A DNA stretch of 37,206 nucleotides from positions 1 through 37,206 of the forward strand of contig PWYR01000048.1 of the NCBI GenBank assembly GCA_003567775.1. The letters are read 5' to 3'. Shown here in pieces: positions 25,890-33,854 of the stretch. The position numbers and the translations under genes are program-made. The first letter of the stretch is position 1; every line of letters begins with the position of its first letter. The notes under the pieces were generated by a model. That model saw only the letters and a program-made list of their open reading frames with translations, searched no databases and was not told the origin of the DNA. The stretch comes from Ignavibacteriales bacterium (GTDB lineage: Bacteria; Bacteroidota; Ignavibacteria; T3Sed10-11).

Positions 25890-27863
25890 TCACTCATCTC
25901 CATTTAACACCTGAATCGCCTTATCAACCGACTTATGATCGCCGACAAGAACATACGTATCGTGGGCGGTGATCTTCTCGGATGGAGACGGACTTGTGAT
26001 GGTGTTGCCATTCCGTACAATAGCAATAATGGTTGCGTCCGTACGGGCGCGGAGGTTTAGTTCACTAAGCGTTTGTCCGATATGCGGGTTGTCTTCCTCG
26101 ACATAATATTTCTCCGTTATGCCTGCTGCAAGAATCTCATCAATATGCGTGAGCGAGCTTATCCCCGAACCCTCCTTGACCATCATCTGATACGATTCGC
26201 TCCGTAGGATTGCCATCTGCTGCATAATGACGTTGACCGGTATGTGATAGTTTTCGAGCACTTTGCGGAATATCTGTAATGATGTTTCAAACTCCTCGGG
26301 GATCACTACATTTGCACCGAGCCGTTTTAATTCTTCTATATTGCTTATATCTCTGGTGCGGACTATCGTAAATATATTCGGATTGATGCGGTTGGCAAGC
26401 CGAAGTCCCATTGCAGTTGCACCCGGATCTGAAATCGCAAATACTATACAGCGGGCGCTTTCAATGTGAGCCAGTTCAAGCGTCTCGCGTCTCGTGACAT
26501 CCCCGAATATTACATTCTCCTTTTTTCCGATAAGCCGGTTCACCATCTCGGGATTGAGTTCGATGATGAAATACGGTATTCCTGTCTCTTTCAGCACGCG
26601 GGTTATGTTTTGACCATTCAACCCGTATCCGACGACAATAACATGATGTTTCAATTTCTTGTCGGTTGTGTCGCTCCGTGTGGCGACGGATGCAATTTGC
26701 ATTCTGCTCACTTTTGTTGCGAGCACCGGTGCTACATGCATAAGAAACGGAGTTAACATCATCGTAAAGATAGATGAAGCAAGAAAGGCGTGATAGTATT
26801 CGGTTGTCAGTACATTGTTTACGAGACCGACCGATGCAAGGACAAACGAGAACTCTCCGATCTGCGCCAGACTTAATCCGGTAATGAGAGCAGTACGCAT
26901 CGGAAATTTCATAAACCGTATGACCGCTACTACGATGCCGCACTTTATAATGACAATCCCGATAATCAACGAAATAATCTCTACCGGAACATCAAGCATA
27001 AGCTGAACGTTGAGCAACAAACCTATTGAGACAAAGAAAACACTGATAAATGCATCTTTCAGCGGGATAATATCCGCAAACACCTGATGGCTGTATTCGG
27101 ATTCGGATATCATTAATCCGGCTATAAATGCGCCGAGTGCGAATGAAAGACCCATTGATTCGGTAAGATATGCCGTACCTAAAATCAACAAAAATGTTCC
27201 GATGGTGAAAACTTCCCGAATACGCAGCCGGTCCATAAAATAGATAATTTTTGGAATGAAATAGCGGGCAAGTATGACTATCACGGTAACGGCGAATAGG
27301 GCTACAATTATCTGCAAGCCAATCATTTCTATACGTACTTCATCGGCAATGCCGAGGAGTGGAACAAATAATATCATCGGGACGATCGCAATGTCTTGAA
27401 AAATCAGCATACCGACTGCAATTCTGCCGTGCGGCGCTTCGGCTTCTTTTTTCTCATCGAGGAGTTTGAGAACGATTGCTGTACTTGATAAGCTCAGGAG
27501 CATCCCGAAGAATATGCTCTGATTAAGAGGTATCCCGATGAGATAAAAGAATAACCCGGTAATAAGAATTGTCAACCCTACTTGCAGTCCCCCGGCAATG
27601 ATCAACATGCGTTTCATCTGGATTAATCTCTGAAGCGATATTTCGAGACCGATCGTAAAAAGCAGCAGGACTACCCCGATCTCGGCAAGGATTTCTATAT
27701 GTTCCAATTCGGTGATTAACCTGAAACCGAACGGACCGATGAGAACACCGGCGAGCAGAAATCCCGCAATGCTGGGTATCTTGAATTTATTTAAAATATA
27801 TACGATCGGGACGGATACAAGTAGAATTATGACAACGTCCCTGATTATCGGATATTCCTGCAA
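25890..27863 (-). CDS. Kef-type cation/proton antiporter with RCK domains (downstream paralogue)
   Basis: A 657-residue CPA2-family monovalent cation:proton antiporter with an N-terminal membrane domain of about 12-13 helices, up to about residue 385. A cytoplasmic TrkA-N/RCK domain follows, whose Rossmann motif VGYGLNGQ lies at about 411-418. A C-terminal TrkA-C (RCK_C) domain ends in EKITAHDTYVLVGDHKSVDKA. The protein probably exports K+ or Na+ against H+, gated by a nucleotide on the RCK domain; ion and ligand are not deducible. The start is TTG 27863 with AAGGTG 5 bases upstream. It lies 9 bases after the first paralogue's stop and is clearly homologous to it over the full length. Confidence 0.9.
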   Translation of the reverse strand: MQEYPIIRDVVIILLVSVPIVYILNKFKIPSIAGFLLAGVLIGPFGFRLITELEHIEILAEIGVVLLLFTIGLEISLQRLIQMKRMLIIAGGLQVGLTILITGLFFYLIGIPLNQSIFFGMLLSLSSTAIVLKLLDEKKEAEAPHGRIAVGMLIFQDIAIVPMILFVPLLGIADEVRIEMIGLQIIVALFAVTVIVILARYFIPKIIYFMDRLRIREVFTIGTFLLILGTAYLTESMGLSFALGAFIAGLMISESEYSHQVFADIIPLKDAFISVFFVSIGLLLNVQLMLDVPVEIISLIIGIVIIKCGIVVAVIRFMKFPMRTALITGLSLAQIGEFSFVLASVGLVNNVLTTEYYHAFLASSIFTMMLTPFLMHVAPVLATKVSRMQIASVATRSDTTDKKLKHHVIVVGYGLNGQNITRVLKETGIPYFIIELNPEMVNRLIGKKENVIFGDVTRRETLELAHIESARCIVFAISDPGATAMGLRLANRINPNIFTIVRTRDISNIEELKRLGANVVIPEEFETSLQIFRKVLENYHIPVNVIMQQMAILRSESYQMMVKEGSGISSLTHIDEILAAGITEKYYVEEDNPHIGQTLSELNLRARTDATIIAIVRNGNTITSPSPSEKITAHDTYVLVGDHKSVDKAIQVLNGDE

Positions 27864-27872
27864 TGAATCACC

Positions 27873-29861
27873 TTATTGTGCTAATTGTATTTCACCGTTT
27901 AAAAATTGTATAGCTTCATCGACTGATTTATGATCGCCGACAAGGACTAACGTGTCATGTCCCCGGATTTTTTCATTCGGAGACGGATTGGGTATTGCTT
28001 TACCGTTCCGCACGATGGCAATTATGGTTGCGCCGGTTTTTGCACGTATATCCAGTTCGCTTATTGTTTCTCCAACGTGCGGGTTATCATCGACGACGAA
28101 ATAGGTTTCGGTTATACCCGCAGCAAGGATCTCATTCAGCCTCGAGAATTGCCGTTCGTGTGTTCCCTCTTTTCGCAATAACTGATACGCTTCGTTACGA
28201 ACGATCGCAATTTGCTTCATTATTACGTTGAGCGGAATATGATATGTCTCGAGAACTTTACTGAAAATCTGTAGTGATGTTTCAAATTCTTCGGGAATGA
28301 TCTCATCGGCGCCAAGCTTTCTGAATTCATCGACGTCGTCAAGTTCACGCAATCGAACAACAGCAAAAATGGACGGATTGCTTTTCTTTGCGAGGATAAG
28401 TCCCAGCTTAGTTGCATGGATATCAGCCATTGCAAAAACGATGCACTGTGCGGTCGCAATACTTGCCTGCTCTAAAATTTCCGGTTTGGTAACGTCTCCG
28501 AATATAACCAATTCATCCTTTTTTCTTAATTCGCTCACCATCTTGGGGTCCATATCTATTATCACGTACGGTATGCCCGTTTCCTTCAATACTCGGGCGA
28601 GGTTTTGTCCGTTCAGTCCGTAGCCGACGATGATAACGTGGTGCTTAATTACCGTATCGATGGGCCCGGTATGTTCCGTAACCGACTCCCTGAACGATAT
28701 GGTGAATTTGTCAATAATCAGAGGAACAAAATATGTAAGCACCGGTACAAGCACCAGAGTAAAAATAGAGGCAGCAAGAAATGCATTATATAATTCGGAA
28801 TCTATGATCCCATAATCCAATCCGACTAATGCAAGAACAAATGAGAATTCGCCTATCTGTCCGAGTAGCAACCCTGCTATCAATCCTGTTCTGAATGGGT
28901 ATCTGAAGGCGAGAAGAGGTAAAATGATAATAGAACTTTTTATAACAATAACGGCTAATACGATTATTGTAAATAAACCGAAATTTGCAAAAACGATGTC
29001 GAGATTCAGTAGTAGCCCGATTGCTATAAAGAAAAGACTATTAAATATATCCCTGAGAGGAATTGCATCGGCAAATACCTGGCGGTTAAATTCCGATTCC
29101 GAGAGAATGATGCCGGTGATAAATGCGCCAAGCGCAAGCGAAACGCCTGCAAGATTAGTAAGGTATGCAGTTCCGAATAGTAGCAACATTATTCCAATCG
29201 TGAACCCTTCGCGTACACGGGCTGCTGCGAGGTAATAAACAATCTTTGGCATCAGATAACGGGCGACGACGACGATCACTCCAACACTACCAAATGATAT
29301 AATAATTCTTTGTATTACTTCTCCGGAAGTGACATCATCTCCGGTAGCTGCGAGCACCGGAATGAGAAGCATCATGGGAACGCCCGCCAGATCCTGAAAA
29401 ATCGTGACACCGGCAGCGAGCCGTCCATGCTGAGAATCGACTTCTTTATTATCGGATAGGAACTTAAGTACAACCGCCGTACTCGAACCGGCGCCGAGCA
29501 TACCGAAGAATAAACTCTGAATAATGGGTAAGCCCGCAAGATGCAATAATAGCATAAAAATAATGAGCGTAAATCCGACCTGAATGCTGCCGGTAATGAG
29601 CAGGATCCTTCCAATCTGCATCAGGCGCTCTATGGAAAGCTCCAGACCGATCGTGAACAGAAGTAGAACAACTCCGAAGGTGGCGAGCATCTCAATTGTT
29701 TCGATATCGGCAATCAATTTGAAGCCGGACGGACCGATAATCATTCCCGCGATGAGAAACCCGACTATACTGGGTATACGAATCCTGTTGAAAAGAAATA
29801 CAATAGGTATTGATACAATAAGGATTATGATGATTTCACGTATAAAACCGATATCAGTCAA
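27873..29861 (-). CDS. Kef-type cation/proton antiporter with RCK domains (upstream paralogue)
   Basis: A 662-residue CPA2 antiporter of the same architecture: membrane exchanger domain, TrkA-N domain with VGYGLNGQ at about 413-420, and TrkA-C domain ending in GHDTLVLVGDHKSVDEA. Shared blocks such as RVLKETGIPY, VIFGDVT, IPEEFETSLQIF and DDNPH/EDNPH show that the two genes arose by tandem duplication, although many membrane positions differ. The start is TTG 29861 with GGAG 6 bases upstream. It is first in a two-gene operon and is divergent from the SDR gene. Both lie between the hydrogenase arms, which may mean a role in pH or cation balance during H2 oxidation (inference). Confidence 0.9.
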   Translation of the reverse strand: MTDIGFIREIIIILIVSIPIVFLFNRIRIPSIVGFLIAGMIIGPSGFKLIADIETIEMLATFGVVLLLFTIGLELSIERLMQIGRILLITGSIQVGFTLIIFMLLLHLAGLPIIQSLFFGMLGAGSSTAVVLKFLSDNKEVDSQHGRLAAGVTIFQDLAGVPMMLLIPVLAATGDDVTSGEVIQRIIISFGSVGVIVVVARYLMPKIVYYLAAARVREGFTIGIMLLLFGTAYLTNLAGVSLALGAFITGIILSESEFNRQVFADAIPLRDIFNSLFFIAIGLLLNLDIVFANFGLFTIIVLAVIVIKSSIIILPLLAFRYPFRTGLIAGLLLGQIGEFSFVLALVGLDYGIIDSELYNAFLAASIFTLVLVPVLTYFVPLIIDKFTISFRESVTEHTGPIDTVIKHHVIIVGYGLNGQNLARVLKETGIPYVIIDMDPKMVSELRKKDELVIFGDVTKPEILEQASIATAQCIVFAMADIHATKLGLILAKKSNPSIFAVVRLRELDDVDEFRKLGADEIIPEEFETSLQIFSKVLETYHIPLNVIMKQIAIVRNEAYQLLRKEGTHERQFSRLNEILAAGITETYFVVDDNPHVGETISELDIRAKTGATIIAIVRNGKAIPNPSPNEKIRGHDTLVLVGDHKSVDEAIQFLNGEIQLAQ

Positions 29862-29892
29862 TGAAGCTCCCGGTGTCGTACTATTTCGGTTG

Positions 29893-29921
29893 ATTAAAAT
29901 TGTAATAATATATTACGGCAA
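29893..29921 (-). promoter_or_regulatory. putative promoter for the antiporter pair
   Basis: On the minus strand TTGCCG (29921-29916) and TTTAAT (29898-29893) are 17 bases apart, about 32 bases before the TTG start. Moderate consensus match. Confidence 0.4.
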
Positions 29922-30018
29922 GACGGGTTAAATAGCAAGCTGATAATTGTACAACAGAAATATTTCCTACTTGAATGGCATTTTAATTTTTTGGATATTG
30001 TGAGATGTAAAACCAAGA

Positions 30019-30024
30019 TATAAT
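30019..30024 (+). promoter_or_regulatory. possible -10 box for the SDR gene
   Basis: A perfect TATAAT lies 25 bases before the ATG at 30049, but no convincing -35 box is found at normal spacing. Confidence 0.3.
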
Positions 30025-30048
30025 GACACTTATCGAACAAGTAAAATT

Positions 30049-31611
30049 ATGACTTTTAAAACAGGCAGCCATCTCCCCTCAATACTTGTTACCGGAGCCT
30101 CGGGTTTTATAGGCCGTAATTTTCTTGAAGCTGCAAAAAATAATTTTAAAATCTACGCGCTGTCGCGGTCAATAACCGATCGGTCGTCAATTGTAAAGCA
30201 TCCGAACATCGAGTGGATCGATGCAGATATCGGCAATTTTTTTTACCTGCACAGTGCTCTCTCCGAGCTTCGCCTGCGAGGTGGCGTTGATTATATTCTC
30301 CATTTAGCAAGCTTTTATGATTTTAATTATGATGATAACCCGGAATATATTCGTACGAACCTTGTAGGTACGAAAAATATTCTGGAAGAAGCGCGCCGTC
30401 TCGATATCAAACGGTTTATATTTGCAAGCTCCCTTGCTGCATGCGAATTTACAAAGGGACACGTTATCAATGAAGAATCGCCGGCAAATGCAAATTTTTC
30501 GTATGCCCGAACGAAGCGCGAGGGTGAGGAAATGGTTAAATCGTATTCCGGTGAGTTTCACTGTGCAATCACCCGATTCGCCGCTGCTTTCAGTGATTGG
30601 TGTGAGTACGGTCCGTTATACGTTTTTTTAAACACATGGTTGACGCGCAACTGGAAATCAAGAATTCTCGGCGGCAAGGGGCAATCGGCTATTACTTATT
30701 TACACGTTAATTGTTTGGTTCGTTTTCTTCTACGGATCATATCAGTTACTCAATATTTACCTCGCGTCGGGACCTTCATTGCCAGTCCCAATAATCCGGT
30801 CAGCCATCTTGAGCTATTCGATCTTGCAACCCGTTATTATTTCGGAAAATCATTCAATCCTATCTTTATGCCAAAACCGGCGGCGGCAATGGGAGTTTAT
30901 GGAATGGACATTCTTGGTAAGATTACCGGTAAAAAGCCGTTCGAACGACCGTGGATGATGCGATACGTAGATAAGCAACTGCGTGTTGATAGTTGGCAAA
31001 CACGAAAAACCCTCGAATGGGAACCGATTGAGCGCTACAAAATCTCAAGGCGATTGTTATTTATTGTTGAACGTATGAAGAGTAATCCCTATGAATGGCA
31101 CAAACGCAACACGAGGATGTTAAAGACGCATCCGGTTAGATCGAATTTTCTCATATATGAAGCGCTCGATATGATCAGAGAAAATGCTGTTAATAAGGTG
31201 ATGGAATATCTATTAAGTGATGATAATAAAGATATGTTTTCGAATTATCGTTTGCTTCATCATTCTACATTGAGGAAAGATCTTACTGCTATTTATCAAT
31301 TTCTATCTTCGTCTATCCGCGGGCATGACAGGATTTCAATGCTTGCGTATGCACGACAGCTTGCGTATGTCCGTACCCGTCAGGGATTTCCGTTTGGAGA
31401 AGTACGCGATGCAATCTCTGCCCTGGGAAGAATCATACATGAAGAATTATTAACCGTACCGTTACTTGAAGGTATGGATCAATTTATTTACGATGAAGTC
31501 TCGCTTACTTTTCAATTAATGGTTGACGAGCTTGAAGACAGTTACGAGGATGCGGAAAAAGAACTCGAGATCGGCTCCTCCACGTTGTACGCATCCCGCG
31601 ACGAAGATTAA
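30049..31611 (+). CDS. NAD(P)-dependent SDR/epimerase-type protein with a helical C-terminal domain
   Basis: A 520-residue protein of unknown specific function. Residues 1 to about 340 are an extended short-chain dehydrogenase/epimerase. The NAD(P) motif TGASGFIG is at 15-22, DADIGNF follows, FASSLAA supplies the active-site serine region, and YARTK puts the catalytic Tyr152 and Lys156 in the usual YxxxK. From about 345 to 520 there is a separate, mostly helical, charged domain: SRRLLFIVERMKSNPYEW, then AYARQLAYVRTRQGFPFGEV and IIHEELLTVPLLEGMDQFI, ending in an acidic tail. From memory the second half resembles the RsbRD N-terminal helical sensor domain (low confidence). It points toward the hydrogenase operon, 178 bases before it, and is divergent from the antiporters. 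Confidence 0.78.
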   Translation: MTFKTGSHLPSILVTGASGFIGRNFLEAAKNNFKIYALSRSITDRSSIVKHPNIEWIDADIGNFFYLHSALSELRLRGGVDYILHLASFYDFNYDDNPEYIRTNLVGTKNILEEARRLDIKRFIFASSLAACEFTKGHVINEESPANANFSYARTKREGEEMVKSYSGEFHCAITRFAAAFSDWCEYGPLYVFLNTWLTRNWKSRILGGKGQSAITYLHVNCLVRFLLRIISVTQYLPRVGTFIASPNNPVSHLELFDLATRYYFGKSFNPIFMPKPAAAMGVYGMDILGKITGKKPFERPWMMRYVDKQLRVDSWQTRKTLEWEPIERYKISRRLLFIVERMKSNPYEWHKRNTRMLKTHPVRSNFLIYEALDMIRENAVNKVMEYLLSDDNKDMFSNYRLLHHSTLRKDLTAIYQFLSSSIRGHDRISMLAYARQLAYVRTRQGFPFGEVRDAISALGRIIHEELLTVPLLEGMDQFIYDEVSLTFQLMVDELEDSYEDAEKELEIGSSTLYASRDED

Positions 31612-31613
31612 TC

Positions 31614-31627
31614 TGCGGAAATCCGCA
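31614..31627. promoter_or_regulatory. dyad TGCGGA-AA-TCCGCA upstream of the sigma-54 site
   Basis: A 6-bp dyad with a 2-base centre lies just past the SDR stop, about 75-85 bases upstream of the hydrogenase -24 element. It may be an activator site, or a short terminator for the SDR gene, although no T-run follows. The core GGAAATCC also occurs in the speD promoter dyad. Confidence 0.3.
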
Positions 31628-31699
31628 CCTCTAATAACGGATTTTCGTATTTACTTACTCTCTCCGGTTCTGAAAATGCCTAAAATTGCCTCTTTTTTA

Positions 31700-31715
31700 T
31701 GGCACAATGCTTGCC
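31700..31715 (+). promoter_or_regulatory. putative sigma-54 (-24/-12) promoter for the hydrogenase operon
   Basis: TGGCAC-AATGC-TTGC matches the full sigma-54 core consensus (TGGCAC-N5-TTGC), with GG and GC exactly 10 bases apart. Transcription would begin near 31726, about 64 bases before the large-subunit ATG, whose ribosome binding site is GGAGG. Sigma-54 control of hydrogenases is known in several proteobacteria, and always needs an NtrC-type activator; none is encoded in the window. Confidence 0.65.
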
Positions 31716-31789
31716 ATAAACGAATGTATTAAATAACTACACAAAATTCGATAAATTCAACAGTCCTTATTATTCCTTCTGGAGGCATT

Positions 31790-33349
31790 ATGGCTAAAAT
31801 CACCGTTGATCCTTTAAACAGGGTTGAGGGTCATCTAAAAATTGAAGCTGTTGTGGAAAACGGCGTCGTCAAGGAGGCGCGAAGCGCCGGAACAATGTGG
31901 CGCGGGTTCGAAAATATTTTGAAGAACCGTAATCCGCTTGATGCACAGCGTATAACTCAGCGAATATGCGGTGTGTGTCCGATTGCTCATACAATGGCAT
32001 CGACCTTAAATCTTGATGAGGCGTTTGGTATTGCGAATCGCATCCCTGAAAACGGTCGGATCATCCGCAATTTAATATTGGGTTCAAATTTTCTGCAATC
32101 CCACATTCTTCATTTCTATGCACTCGCAGCTCTCGATTTTGTAGATGTAACCGCAGCGGCGGACTATGCCGGTAGTGATAGACATCTTCAACAAGTACAG
32201 TCCTTCATCAAACGCGGATCACTCTATCCGTTTTTCCCGAGATATGAAGGAGATTATCGTTTAAGAAAAAATGAGAACGTACAGGCAGTAAAACATTATG
32301 CAGGGTCGCTCGATATCCGCCGTTTAGCACACGAAATGCTCGCAATTTGGGGAGGCAACATGCCGCAAAGTGTTGCAATCGTACCCGGCGGCGTGACGGA
32401 AAATCCGACGGTTTCGAAAATTGCAGATTTTCGCTTCCGGTTAAAAAAGATAAGTCACTTTATAGAAAATTCCTATATCCCGGATGTGTTAATGGTCGCA
32501 TCGCGTTATCCGGATTATTTCGAGATCGGCGATGGATTAAAAGAATATTTATCATACGGATGTTTCGAGCTTGACAGCGAACCCGATCTTATTAAACGGA
32601 AAAGATTATTCTCAAGCGGAAGAATTACGCTCCGTGATCTGAATAAATTGCCGCTTGATCCGCAAAAAATAACTGAAGATGTGACGCACTCATGGTATAA
32701 ACAAAACGGTGCATTGCATCCGTCGGTTGGAGTCACGGATCCGGATCACAAGAAGGAGGGAGCGTATACCTGGCTGAAAGCACCGCGTTATGACGGAAAA
32801 CCGTATGAGGTTGGTCCGCTCGCACGGCAGGTTATAGCATACGTTGACGGTTACGAGCCGACAGTATCTATGGTCAACGCGGTGCTTGGTCAATTCAATG
32901 CTTCACCTGCGGTTCTGGGATCGACGCTCGGCAGGCACGCTGCACGTGCTATTGAGACAAAGATCGTTGCCGATCGTATGGCTGAGTGGGTGCTTGAATT
33001 GAAACCGGGTGAACCTGTTCATACTCATTTTGAGATTCCTGAATCGGCAACGGGTTACGGTATAACCGAAGCTCCCCGCGGAGGTGTCGGTCACTGGATA
33101 TCGATTAAGAATTATAAAACCGATAATTATCAGGCGGTGGTGCCGACCACATGGAACGGTTCACCGAGAGACGAAAACAATGTGCCGGGACCAATCGAAC
33201 AGGCGCTTGAAGGGACACCGGTGCGTGATGAGAAAAATCCGTTTGAGTTAGTGCGTATCGTCCGCTCGTTCGATCCGTGCCTTGCCTGTGCAGTCCACGT
33301 GGTGACGCCGAAAGGTAACGAGATAACACGATTCGTGGTCGAGGGATAA
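31790..33349 (+). CDS. NiFe-hydrogenase large (catalytic) subunit, HybC-like
   Basis: Catalytic subunit of a group 1 membrane-associated uptake NiFe hydrogenase, which oxidises H2. The N-terminal L1 motif RICGVCPIAHT carries nickel ligands Cys60 and Cys63. The C-terminal L2 motif DPCLACAVH carries Cys497 and Cys500, and His503 marks the end of the mature chain. A 16-residue tail after His503 (ending RFVVEG) is the expected substrate of the maturation protease encoded next. The 519-residue length is normal for the family. GGAGG lies 4 bases before the ATG. It is the first gene of the structural operon, behind the sigma-54-like site. Gene order large-protease-small differs from E. coli hyb. Confidence 0.95.
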   Translation: MAKITVDPLNRVEGHLKIEAVVENGVVKEARSAGTMWRGFENILKNRNPLDAQRITQRICGVCPIAHTMASTLNLDEAFGIANRIPENGRIIRNLILGSNFLQSHILHFYALAALDFVDVTAAADYAGSDRHLQQVQSFIKRGSLYPFFPRYEGDYRLRKNENVQAVKHYAGSLDIRRLAHEMLAIWGGNMPQSVAIVPGGVTENPTVSKIADFRFRLKKISHFIENSYIPDVLMVASRYPDYFEIGDGLKEYLSYGCFELDSEPDLIKRKRLFSSGRITLRDLNKLPLDPQKITEDVTHSWYKQNGALHPSVGVTDPDHKKEGAYTWLKAPRYDGKPYEVGPLARQVIAYVDGYEPTVSMVNAVLGQFNASPAVLGSTLGRHAARAIETKIVADRMAEWVLELKPGEPVHTHFEIPESATGYGITEAPRGGVGHWISIKNYKTDNYQAVVPTTWNGSPRDENNVPGPIEQALEGTPVRDEKNPFELVRIVRSFDPCLACAVHVVTPKGNEITRFVVEG

Positions 33350-33350
33350 T

Positions 33351-33854
33351 ATGTGGGCAGATTTATATAATAAAAAACCAATTCTCGTCGTCGGTGTCGG
33401 TAATCTCATACAGCGTGATGATGGTTTCGGCGTTCATGCCGTTCGAGCATTAGCCGGTCAAGTTTTGCCCGATAATGTGGATCTGTTCGACGGGGGCTCG
33501 CTCGGTCCGGAAATGCTTCCGTGGTTGGAAGGACGGAGAAAGATCGTGTTTATAGATGCAGTCAACGCCGGTATGGCGCCGGGGACGCTATTCCGGTTTG
33601 AACCGCAGGATTTACAATACCACATGGAAGAGAAGACGTCGATTCATCAAATAGGGTTGATCGATACTCTGTCGATGGCGGAACTGATGGGTGACATACC
33701 GGATGAGGTTGTGATCATCGGAGTACAGCCGAAGGTAATCGACTGGGGAGAGGATTTATCCCCCGAATTAGAAAACGTTGTTCCAAAAGCGATTAATCTT
33801 GTGAAAAAAGAAATTCTTAAAAATACTACCATATTGGAGGAACAAAATGAGTGA
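33351..33854 (+). CDS. hydrogenase maturation endopeptidase, HybD/HyaD-like
   Basis: A nickel-dependent protease that removes the C-terminal tail of the large subunit once nickel is installed. The 167-residue protein has the family start VVGVGNLIQRDDGFGVHAV, containing the first nickel-binding acidic residue (Asp/Glu in the QRDDGFG loop). FDGGSLGPEMLPWLEG, FIDAVNAG and a later SIHQIG histidine complete the metal site. The ATG lies 1 base after the large-subunit stop, so they are translationally coupled. The end overlaps the small-subunit start by 8 bases. Positioning between large and small subunit suits its specificity for the adjacent large subunit. Confidence 0.94.
   Translation: MWADLYNKKPILVVGVGNLIQRDDGFGVHAVRALAGQVLPDNVDLFDGGSLGPEMLPWLEGRRKIVFIDAVNAGMAPGTLFRFEPQDLQYHMEEKTSIHQIGLIDTLSMAELMGDIPDEVVIIGVQPKVIDWGEDLSPELENVVPKAINLVKKEILKNTTILEEQNE

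Noticed and set aside
29971-29995. Possible sigma-54 site before the SDR gene (TGGCAT...)
   Set aside because: The -12 GC doublet is absent at the required 10-base spacing.
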